The notes under the pieces are model-generated. The model was not told the DNA's origin and made no database searches. It was given only the letters and a program-made list of their open reading frames with translations. A DNA stretch of 64,000 nt from Neodiprion pinetum. Taxonomy: Eukaryota > Arthropoda > Insecta > Hymenoptera > Diprionidae. The stretch lies in assembly GCF_021155775.2 (NCBI RefSeq), contig NC_060238.1:25326470-25390469 (forward strand). Reading direction: 5' to 3'. This document shows positions 1 through 10,100 of the stretch, piece after piece (position 1 is the stretch's first letter; each line of letters starts with the position of its first letter). The translations under genes and the position numbers were made by a program.

Positions 1-85
1 GAATACCTGCAAGAGCGACATAAACTCAGACCTTAACCTAAAAACCCTGCGAGCTTAGACCAGTAATTGAAAAATTCCGATTTAC

Positions 86-106
86 CTCCTCCTGCATATC
101 TTCCAT
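86..106 (-). CDS. Possible first coding exon of an off-window gene
   Basis: On the minus strand an ATG at 106-104 lies in a good start context (AGCC before ATGG) and is followed by seven codons (MEDMQEE). A donor-like GAG|GTAAAT then falls exactly on a codon boundary. If real, it is the first coding exon of a gene transcribed leftwards out of the window, sharing the interval up to 623 with DMAC2 as a divergent promoter. Seven codons are far too few to identify a product, and chance occurrence is quite possible. Confidence 0.28.
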
Positions 107-623
107 GGCTAAAATTCAAACAAAATTCCGCTCTCGATCGTTAAGTTACGCTTGTAACGGGGTCAAATCGCTGATTGACCAAAGATAAGATGTCAGATGC
201 AGAGACGCGACTAATCGGAATCAGCCAGAGCCCTTTCTACAGTTTCAATTCCGAAGCTGAGGGAGGAGAAAGAGGAGGACGAAAACTGGTATAACCTAAT
301 CCCTGTTTATTGGCTCGCCGTTGACTCTCGCCTTGTTTATTCCGTCAACTGAGGATCGGACCGGTCATCACTCATGACAGCTGTCAGGCAAGTAATAAAA
401 GCTGAGAATCGACTCCGAAATCCGAGGAATCGACAGACCAGCCAGCGACAAGATGGCGGACCCGGTAACTCACCTAACCTAAAATCGATACATACCATGC
501 AGAGAGTCGAAAAATAACCCGAAACGAGGGCAAAATTGAATCGAACAAAACCTCGGTCCTCGAGGATAATAGAAGTTACATCGAATTCAGACACTTGGCC
601 GGAGGAAAAAAAGTCTCCCAAAC
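107..623. promoter_or_regulatory. Promoter/leader interval upstream of DMAC2-like gene
   Basis: No recognisable gene lies here. The core CAAGATGGCGGA at 449-460 matches the YY1/Pleiohomeotic type of motif often seen near start sites of metazoan housekeeping genes, about 165 bases before the DMAC2 start codon. A 34-codon open frame on + (190-294, beginning MSDAETRLIG) precedes it and could be an upstream ORF if transcription starts that early. The position of the transcription start is an inference. Confidence 0.4.
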
Positions 624-1496
624 ATGCTTGCCAGGCAGGTTACTCGTCTGGGATTGCATAGGTACCAAGGATGCCGTAATTCATTGATTTTAGAACAAGT
701 ATCGAGGTCAATGAGCAAGTATGATCCCCCGGAGGAAGAGGTCCAAAAACCTAAACCGCAGTTAAAGCAGTGGCGAAGAGAGTGGGACGATGGAAGTTAT
801 AGGTTACAAACAAAATTCAAAGTTTGGGACCGCACAGGCAAAGTTGAAGGACCCACGATGGAGAAGGTGGTAGCGTTGACGCAACCCTGGGACTTGAGCG
901 CAGATGGGATAAAGAAATGGTGGAATCAAAAGAAGATAGAAGCAGAAAAGGAGGACCAGAAATTCATAAAACTGAGACACGAAATTCTAGGTTCCAATTT
1001 GGCCACCGGTCATTTTCTCGTCTTTCGCGGAGCCAAAGTTAAGTTTTTGGGGCAACCTGAGTGGACGGAAAGAGACGAGAAAGGAAATTACAATTTGCCG
1101 ACATCCTACGTGCCGGATTTCGTAGTGGAAGCGATCGACATAAATGGAATGAATCTTTACTACGAAGGATTGGATAACATGCGCTTCCTCAACGAACTCA
1201 AATGGCTAAGCCTTAAAGGCTGCAAGACAATCGACGACTGGTGCTTGGATAAGATGTCGAGCTATTACCCAAATCTGGAATATCTGGATATATCGGATTG
1301 TGAAAAAGTAACCGAACGTGGACTCGAAGCTCTGTACAGGATACACTCTCTCAAGAAATTGATTGTTACTAACCACCATGTTTCCCCGGCCTTTGAATTG
1401 ACCTGCATGATGTTGGAGGATTGCTCTTCGCAACTAAAAGTCGACATGAGACTACCCGCGGAGAAGGATTCTGTGCCTGCAGAAGCCCAAACCTAA
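624..1496 (+). CDS. DMAC2: Distal membrane-arm assembly complex protein 2-like (ATP synthase subunit s family)
   Basis: This is a single-exon gene of 290 codons. The first ~35 residues are rich in R, L, S and Q and lack acidic residues (begins MLARQVTRLGLHRYQG), as expected of a mitochondrial presequence. The middle holds a W-rich segment (WRREWDDGSYR, KKWWNQKK). The C-terminal third is leucine-rich-repeat-like: LKWLSLKGCKTIDDWCLD, then LEYLDISDCEKVTERGLEAL, then LKKLIVTN. That spacing is typical of the ATP5S/DMAC2 family, which helps assemble the distal membrane arm of complex I. The start at 624 is the first ATG of the open frame and supplies the presequence; ATG at 711 (MSKYDPPEEE) would remove it. 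The neighbour on the right is convergent, with only 118 bases between the stop codons. The family assignment rests on the repeat pattern and overall layout, and the paralogue (DMAC2 versus DMAC2L) is less certain. Confidence 0.82.
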   Translation: MLARQVTRLGLHRYQGCRNSLILEQVSRSMSKYDPPEEEVQKPKPQLKQWRREWDDGSYRLQTKFKVWDRTGKVEGPTMEKVVALTQPWDLSADGIKKWWNQKKIEAEKEDQKFIKLRHEILGSNLATGHFLVFRGAKVKFLGQPEWTERDEKGNYNLPTSYVPDFVVEAIDINGMNLYYEGLDNMRFLNELKWLSLKGCKTIDDWCLDKMSSYYPNLEYLDISDCEKVTERGLEALYRIHSLKKLIVTNHHVSPAFELTCMMLEDCSSQLKVDMRLPAEKDSVPAEAQT

Positions 1497-1614
1497 ACGT
1501 ATCAACACTAATCTAGCTTAGACTTAAATTTAACTGGGAATGAGTGTAACTTATTATATCGATGAGGATTAAAAGATAAAATTCAGACCGTTTTGTACCT
1601 AGATTTTGACACCT
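1497..1614. terminator. Shared 3' end region of two convergent genes
   Basis: Only 118 bases separate the DMAC2 stop from the snRNP25 stop. ATTAAA at 1568-1573 is a plausible + strand polyadenylation signal. On the minus strand AATAAA (complement of 1614-1619) overlaps the snRNP25 stop codon itself, so that message may have almost no 3' UTR beyond the cleavage distance. The two transcripts probably overlap at their tails. Confidence 0.5.
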
Positions 1615-2193
1615 TTATTTTTCTCGCCGTTTCTTTACGTAATGTAGCTCCGTTTTGTTAGTCAGGCCGTAGTTCTTTATGTTTTCATTATCGTTTACCA
1701 GCTGTGTACTACCAAAGCATACGTTGTACTTTTTCCAAACATGTTTCCAGCTTATCTTCTTTGTTACCTTCTCTCTCTTCAGGGCCAAAAGCGTGTGACG
1801 TTTTATCGCCTTTTTCAAATCAAGAACCGTCGTGTTGTGAGGCGGCACCTTGTTTCAAATTATAAAGAACGGTACAAACTATTATAGCGCAAAATTGCTT
1901 TGTAGAAACATATATAATCTAGTAATATTTACCACAACAGAAAGCATCGGCAATTCTCCACGGTTCAAGTAAAGCGTAATCGCTTGACCTTGAGCAACTG
2001 CCGACTGTGACTTGATTTCCTCAACTGTAGCATCGGCTGGAATTCCAGAAAATAGAGGATCGCTCTCAATTATCTTGTTTATCGCATCTTTGGTCAGTTT
2101 GACAAGCTCGTCGTGAGCAAACTCTACAGCACCTGGTGTAGATTTATCCTTTGTCACAGAGTCATCGACCTCCGATGTTACAACGTTGCTCAT
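1615..2193 (-). CDS. SNRNP25: U11/U12 small nuclear ribonucleoprotein 25 kDa protein
   Basis: Two coding exons on the minus strand, 2193-1933 (87 codons) and 1848-1615 (77 codons plus stop), are joined across an 84-base intron (GTAAAT at 1932, AG at 1849) in phase 0. The product is 164 residues. Exon 1 ends in PMLSVV and exon 2 opens VPPHNTTVLDLKKAI, which rebuilds the ubiquitin-like fold of SNRNP25. Further family landmarks are ISWKHVWKKY, a TQLVNDNENIKNYG segment and the basic tail VKKRREK. The family binds the 5' end region of U11 snRNA in the U11/U12 di-snRNP, so it acts in minor (U12-type) splicing in the nucleus. The start at 2193 lies 8 bases after an acceptor-like TTTCTTTCAG, so a noncoding leader exon is expected further right. 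Longer in-frame reading to 2241 would cross that acceptor and is less likely. Confidence 0.85.
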
Positions 2194-4198
2194 TGCTGGA
2201 TCTGAAAGAAATTCAATCGTAAACCCATCAGTTGGGCACATGTATACAAATATGCTTAAGCATTCCTAATTTCAGTTCAAACGCATGTACTTCGCTTTGC
2301 CATCGCAGGGAATGAAAGTTGATTCCAAACATTCCGTACAATCGCAATGCGTGTACATATAAGGGTCGAATAGTTTCTAATGATATAATGGATCAATTTC
2401 GCTGCCGACCTATACTCAAGTGGTATATTACGTACATACAAGTCTCTACGACGCAGCTTGATCCGCGAGTTGAGAGTAATGTAAGAAAAAAAGGGAGAGA
2501 GAGAGATAGAGAGGGAGAGATTTAAAAATAAGCAGGATCATGGATCCGCTTTTAGTAACGTCCTTCATCTCGGGCCGATAAATCCTCCGGCAACAAAGCC
2601 CGGTGGAGACAAAGACAAAGTAAGCGAAAGGTATGCCATCCGCGAAACTATTGCAAATTAGAGCCGTTCCCCGTACCGAGCACGCGGCGTCTATGTTATA
2701 TTCACGTATGCGCACGGCCATGTGTGTAAGATGTGTTCACTGTATTATACAGTTGTACGGACTCGACGTACGAATAATCGCGATAATACGTACATGCGGA
2801 GAAGCCTGTATTAGATATATATAGGTATATATATATATATATATATATATACTACCGACTCTACAGTGTGTGGCAGGGGACCCGCAGTCCATACACTTCT
2901 CTGACACATAGCCCGTAAAGATGAATAACATTCGCGGGAATTTATAATAGAGCTGGGTTTATTCTTGGCAGAGATTTAATAGACGGCCTGTGTGTATGTG
3001 CGTGTGTGTGCTGGTTGAAGAGCGAGGAGATAGACGTGCGAGAAGCGGCGACGAGCGGCGTTAAAGTAAAGAGTTTTCGATCGGATACTTTATATCCCGC
3101 GCGTCGTCGTCGTTTGTGGGTGATTATTTTACTTATATATATACATATGGATGTATATAAGTATATAAGTATATAAGTATATATGTACGTAGTAGGTTGG
3201 TATAAATACGTTTGTCTCTCGTCGCGTAGCGTCGCGTCGTTGGTACGAAATGAATCATTTCGAGGAGTAAAGTATCGCGGATGAATAATAAATTCTTTTA
3301 CCATTCGCGGTTGATCTAAACTCTCTCTCTCTCTTGAGTCGGAGACCGAGACGACGACGACAACAAGTGTCGGGGACGACGCTTTGAGAATTCCCCTCGT
3401 TCCCGGCCGCAGGTTTTCGTCCCTGAACCCAGATGGCCGAGAGCCGGCGAAGTCGCGCGCGGTCGTTTACACTCGTGAGTCGAGAGAGGGCGGAGAGGAG
3501 AGGGACTCTGCCTGTTGGTTTCGCCTGCTTCGCCTCCGGGGAGGGACTTCGGTAATAAAGCGCGCGTGTTTGACAAGTAGCGGCGCCGCGGCTGCTGTGC
3601 GGCTTGGATTATCGTTCGCAGTTCGGTATTACTATCGTGTGTAAGCGTATTTTCTCGTCAATTCACCGGGATGCCGGTATTATCGGAGCTGCTCGTACGT
3701 ACTGCGTACGATGCATGGATGTACGGTTAGATAGGCACGTATTGTACGTCGTACGTACGAAACATACGTATGTATGTACATACATTGTACATACGCATGA
3801 GAACGAGAACGAGAACGAGACTCGCGTCTCGCGCGCATTTCTTAGACGAGGGGCCGAACTTTGCCGAACTGGGGTAACGAAGTTTCCCGAACCCCTCGGT
3901 AGCGCTACAAGTTCCGTGTGTGTTTCTCTCGTGTTTCTATTACGCGAGTTTCTGGTGTGTTGGTAACGTGAGTCTCTTTCTCACTCTCACTCCTTCTCTC
4001 TCTCTCTCTCTCTCTCCAACTCCGACTCTGGATGATTATTGTTGTGGTGGTGTAGAGTAAGCTGCTGCTGCTGCTGCTGCTGCTGCTACTACTACTGCTG
4101 GTGGTGGTGGTGGTGGTGGGCCTCGGTAAAATTGGCGTTAAAATGGAAACAGAATTTCGCTACGAGGTCGAGGTCCCGCGAGCCGAAGACAAGTGAAC
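2194..4198. promoter_or_regulatory. Divergent intergenic region and trithorax leader
   Basis: There is no supported coding gene. The interval separates the 5' end of snRNP25 (minus) from the trx start (plus) and must hold both promoters. TA-rich microsatellites occupy about 2815-2852 and 3134-3185. From about 3320 the base composition turns CpG-rich, typical of a housekeeping promoter and leader. An (GAGAAC)-type repeat occurs near 3800-3822. The exact transcription start of trx cannot be read off. Confidence 0.45.
3991..4119 (+). repeat. CT, CTG and GGT tracts in the trx leader
   Basis: A (CT)n tract runs at 3991-4017, followed by (CTG)n, (CTA)n and (GTG)n triplets at 4061-4119, ending 80 bases before the trx ATG. 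The CT tract reads GAGA on the other strand, which is the binding core of GAGA factor in flies; use of that factor here is only an inference. The triplets lie outside the reading frame of trx. Confidence 0.6.
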
Positions 4199-7100
4199 AT
4201 GGGAAGGTCCAAGTTTCCCGGTAAACCGCCGAAAACGGTCACCAGGAAACGAATCAAGGTTCTTGGGAGACCCGAGACTGCCCAAACCGACCCCGTAACC
4301 GTCGTCGCCGCCGAGAACATTTACTACGGACTGTCCCTGTTCAACGAAACCTTCGGTGACAACGAAAAGGTAATTTCTGCTTCTGTCGAACCGATGATTA
4401 CGCGTCATACGCTGTCGTCGCCACCCCTCCCTTCCCCCCCATGCCCCCCATAGCCTGACCCCTCAATCCCCCCGCACGGACGTGATTTTAGACGCTTCGC
4501 GATCCTCGTCTCTGTCTTTTCACACTACACTCCGCCGATGCTCGCCTCTCTTCGTTTCAATTATTCGCCTACCTTCGTTCTCTTACCTTTTTTTTTGTAT
4601 TTGTTTTTTTTTCTTCGCTATACTCCTGACGGCTCTCACTTTTTTCCGATTTTCGACGATCCTTTTGATGCGTGGATAATAGCCGCTATTCCGTATCCTC
4701 GATCCACTACGCTGATATTATACACCGAAAATGAACAACTGAACCATTAGAAGGTTAATACATGCCACATGAGCGGCAAATGTTTTTTATGTACGTTGAG
4801 AAATTTATATCTATTTTCAAATGCCGATGACTTGATCCAATTCCTCAACGTCTTGCCAGTCGGATATCTTTCGTCGTCGATCCTAACCTCAATCCTCTGT
4901 ATTTAATCGCGCGCAAAGAACGCGCGACGTTTCTCTGTTGATTGTGTTATCATTGAGCATCGCCTGAACCGTTTCTGTATGCGTGCGCAAAACTTTTCAT
5001 TCACAATATCGTCAAGTTAACCGAACACGCGACTTTGATCGATAAGTGTAGATGAAAGGGTAGTTTTAAGCGAAAAGGTCTTGACTGACTGGTATTTTAT
5101 TTTCAGGAACACCCACCATTTCATGGGTTTAGCAGCAAAGAAGCCAAGCTATCCGTGTGCTATGTTAAAACGCAACAGCGGGACACAGAAGTGCCTGAAC
5201 GGCCTCTGAAAAAATCTCCCTCCAAGTGTAGAAAAAACATTAAAGACATTAAAAATCCTCCATTGGATGAAGAAAACGTGAAGGATGCTTCTTTGTATAA
5301 AAGTGGTTCTAACCGAATTCGGATTTCCCGAGACAGTTTGGGTAAAACAGAGTCGGATGAGGCTAGGAGAGTTTGCAGGATGAAGAACCGTCGAAGTAAA
5401 ATAGCTGGTACCGAGTCTCTGAACTTGAGCAAAGCTCCAGTGCTGAAGCCTGTAAACAACATTCTGGAAAGACACCAACGAACCAGGCAACTTAGAAACA
5501 GTACAGCCAAAAGATTACTGCAAAGGGCCAAGTCTAGCGGTTCGGTTAATACTCGAAACGGCACAGGTTCGACCGGAGATAAGATTGGTACTGTGCGCAA
5601 GTTTGTTTTGCCTGTGCGAAGTGTGCATTCCTCAAGAGTAATAAAGCCAAATAAAAGGTTTATAGAAGAATTGGAAGAAACTTCCATCCCGGAGAGCAGT
5701 GAGAGTCTCAATGAAAAATATCATAAAAAAGCTAAAGTGTTACCGGATAGAACCGGGGGTGAGGAGGTTGTTGATAAAGATATGAGGAAGCCTAAGAAAA
5801 CTGTTCAAAACGTCACGGCTAACTCAAATATTTCAAATCACACCGTTACAACGGCTGATAACGAGTTGAAGAAACCTCAGGTTTCTACATGCAAAAACAA
5901 ATCTTCCGTCAAATCTTCCCATGTCTCACCCAGCCCTGCTCAGGATCCCATACCGCAATTACCTAAATCAAATACCTGTACAAGTAGCAAGCAAACTCTC
6001 ATTCCTGCTAAAGTTCCTCCCGATTCCAGTACGACTAATTCAGAGTCTTCCAGAGTTCAGACTCGTTCTGGAACGCTCAGTGCAGCAGTGAATTCTCCAA
6101 GCCCGAAGGTAGCCTCTGAGCCTGTTCATAATTCAACAGATAATATGCCTGCTTTGGAAAACGTACCATCGTTAAAAGAGAGCATCGATAATATCAGTGA
6201 TAAAAGCGTCTCGACATCAAACTCGCAAAGCTTGGACACAGAGAGCAACCTTTCGGAAAGTGGCAGTGAACACAGCGATCACAGTGAGGATGAACACTCG
6301 GAATGGTCAGGAATGAAGTTGAATGGCGGAAAAGTGATCCTGCGTAAGGCAAGGCTGAAGTTGGATAACAGAACGTCAGGGGGTGCTGAGGGACCGTTTT
6401 CCAACTCGAATGCCCACAGCAATTCAAGTGGAAGTTCTAATCCTGGTGAGAAACTAGTTGGAAAAAAGCATAACAGATTCTCCTTTCTAAGATTCAAACT
6501 AAGATTTTCTTCTCTCTTGACATTTCAGGCTTGGCTGCGACTGTCAAATGTGGGGTATGCGGTGCAGTACGTTTTTATCGATTTGTTAAACAGGCCCGTA
6601 AGTTTGGCATTCATAGTTGTGAGTCGTGTCGCAAATTTATTAGCAAGATGATTAAACGTCAGGCTTGCACAAAGTCTACCAACAACGCTCTTCCGGTACT
6701 TCAATGCCACAAGGGTGACGGACTCTGTTTGGTACCACCAGTCGTCAGAAGTCAGCAATGGAATCTTATGAGATGTGTATACAAAGCTAGGTGTCCGGCA
6801 TGCTGGCTAAAGATGTGTCTAAAGTGTTACAATATACCTGCGGCTCTAAGGGCTGGATTGAACCTATTACTTCCACCTTTGATGAGGGATCCTTTGGCTG
6901 TCCCAGTATCCGTGCCGATGTCGGTATGTCAGGAGGAAAGCGAAGGACAAATGCAAAGATTGACGGGATGCAAATTGGGTTGGCCAGCCGAAGACAGCAG
7001 GGATAGAAGCTTGTTCAGATCAGCAACCAATTGGAACGGACTTGATATCCTGGGACAGAAAACGAGTCATCAAAATGCCGTTCCAGGAGCGCTAGGCAAA

Positions 7101-10100
7101 TTGAAAAAATGTATGATTGCAAAAATCAATTACCACTTATTTATTTTTCATTAGAAAATTCTTGGAAATTTGTTCTCGGTTGTATTATTCTTGCATTTAA
7201 ACATTGCTTATGATGAATTTAATGAATATCGAATTCCGTATTTACAGTTGACTATCCCATATCAGTGTCACCAAGCAAGAAGAGAAGAAAAGATAACAGG
7301 ATAAAGGTTCGAAAGAAAGTAAAAAATCCATCATTAGATCCATCGACAACAGATCAATTTTCTCAGCCCGTTAGACAGAGGCTGGAGTTGAAAGGACCTC
7401 GAGTTAAACACGTCTGCCGGAGTGCTAGTGTAGCGCTCGGCCAACCAATAGCGACATTTCCGTCCAGCGAGGGTAAAGAGGACAGTGTTGAATCTGGAAA
7501 GAACATTCCAAGACTACCTAAAGATGAGGAGAAAACAGAGGAAATCAAAAAGGTCGAGGAAGTATCCAAAGAGAAGGAAATAATAAAAGCCTATCAAGAG
7601 GAAACTAACAATCAAGTACAACAACCGTCTCAAAAAAGGGTGAAGGTACAAGGGCAACAGAATCCTTCAACGCTAAACCTTCCAGTCGTAAGTTCAATAA
7701 TAGTAATAAACTTGCTTACTATAATTGTTACTTTTAGACATTGAAAAATAATTTCATCACAAACAGATACGTTCTCTGCCTAAGCCTGTCGTTGATGAGG
7801 TACACACAGTTTCTATAGACTTTTGGGAACAGTACGATCCAGCTGAGGTTGGAGCCAAAGGTTTTGCACTAATCGGTTCCGAAGCCTTCCACATTCCTGC
7901 TATATGCTATCTTTGTGGCAGCGCTGGTAAAGAACCTGTAAGTGGATACATGTTTGAACATTGTAATCTATTCAAAGAATCCATAATCTGAGTTAACATC
8001 TGAATTAACATTATTCACAATTCTTACAGCTGATCCATTGTCAGTGCTGCTGCGAGCCGTATCATGCTTTCTGTCTGGAGCCAAGCGAGTGGAACGCATG
8101 TGCTCAACCAAATTGGTGCTGTCCTCGCTGTACGATTTGTCAAACATGCCACCTGAGATCCGGTCCGAAATTGTCTTGCATTCGATGTCGCCAGTCCTTC
8201 CATCACTCCTGCCTATCAAAATCTGGGATTAGCACGAGACTGTATAGTCCTGACAGACCCTACGTGTGCCATAGTTGCATAAAATGTAAAAGCTGTGGAA
8301 GCGAAGGTGTCAGTGTTCATGTTGGCAATCTACCTCTGTGTTCTATGTGCTTCAAGCTCAGACAGCGTGGAAATTATTGCCCTCTGTGTCAAAGATGTTA
8401 CGACGAAAATGACTTTGACACAAAGGTAATGGGCAGCATGATATTTTCAAATGATTTTCTATTATTCTCAACTGTTAATGTTCGTAATTGAACAATTTCA
8501 ATCAGTAATTGTATTATTTTTATTTTTTGTAGATGATGGAATGCAACGAATGCTCATGCTGGGTTCATGCTCGATGCGAAGGCCTCTCGGACGAACGCTA
8601 TGAAATTCTGAGCTACTTACCAGACTCTATAGAGTTTATTTGTCGCCAATGTTCACCGGACCCAAATTCTATCTGGCGAAACGCAGTTGAAGCAGAACTA
8701 AAGGCAGGTTTCATAGGTGTTATAAAATCCCTGAGTAAAAACAGAAAAGCGTGCATCGCTCTGAAGTGGAGCCCTAGAAAGGAGTGCTTGTGCAGACCGA
8801 TATCTAGTGTAAGAAAGCTAGACTTCTCAGACGAAAAACTTGAGGTGTGTGTTATAAACGGCAAGGAAGTAATCAACAGGTTCGATGACTACGATGAGTG
8901 TAACAGTGAGCGTTCTACGGATGCTGATTCAAACTTGAGTGGAAATTTGAAGTCTGATAACTCCAGTAAATCTGATTTTGAAACAGATGACCAGCCCACT
9001 GATCCACCCAAGAGAGGGTTGAGGCGATTGCGACAGAAGTTTCACTTGAAAGAATGTTCCGTTAGAGTAAAAAATTGCCTCTCAAAAGAGGGGCAGGATA
9101 TTTTTGACGGTAAAGACTCTGCTGTCGATATTGAAACGACACGTGGTTCTGCAATTGAGAATAAAGAGTGCCTTTGCCTTGAGCAACAAATTATTGCTAG
9201 GCCATCACCAACCTTGATGTCTGTAAAGCGTAAAGTGAATGGTAATGAATATGGGTCGTTGTTGCAGTTTCACTGTGACATGGAGCACGTAATCAATCGT
9301 GCATCTAACGAGGACCTTGTAGAAGCGTATCACAAAATTCTGTGCGAAGTATTTCCTTGGTTTCATCCAAAGCATTCGAAAATCACATCGAGCACTGGGG
9401 GCTTATCCACGCCAACAAAAGAGTCGTATTCCAAAGATAGTGAGAATTTTTTGGCTAAGCTGGATGATTCAATTCTGGAAACGTGGAAGGAGGAAGTTCT
9501 GAGGGCGCCAAAGGCTATCGCAGCGAAATCAGGAAATTTGTACCAGAATGTCAACGCGCAGGACAGCAGGTCATGTTGCTTGTGCAAGGGACTTGGCGAT
9601 GGATACTCTACAAGAGAAGGCCGTCTCCTTTACTGTGGGCAAAATGAATGGGTTCATGCAAATTGTGCTTTGTGGTCCAACGAGGTATTCGAGGAAATTG
9701 ACGGATCACTTCAGAACGTTCACAGTGCTATATCAAGAGGTCGGTTAATACGGTGTACGGAATGTGGAAAGAAAGGAGCAAGCGTTGGTTGCTGCAGCAA
9801 GAATTGCAATGGAACGTATCATTATCCATGCGCAAGGAACATAGACCTTGCATTCAATGATGACAAAACGGTATTCTGTACTTTGCATTTATCTAACTGC
9901 TCGGACAAAACACCGCAATCTGAGGAGGACTTTGATTTAAAAAGGCCGGTTTACGTTGAGTTGGATCGGAAAAAGAAAAAATATGCTGAACCTAATAAGG
10001 TCAAGGTCATGATCGGCTCTCTCACCATCGATTGCCTTGGCACCATTGTTCCAGAGTTTTCTGACACAATTGAGAAAATAGTGCCAAGTGATTATAAGTG

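Noticed and set aside
190..294. 34-codon frame MSDAETRLIG on +
   Set aside because: Too short to call a gene; no strong donor or family match. Kept only as a possible upstream ORF.
3604..3966. 120-codon open frame on + upstream of trx
   Set aside because: Arginine-rich, with repeated NENE from GAGAAC units; it looks like leader sequence, not protein.
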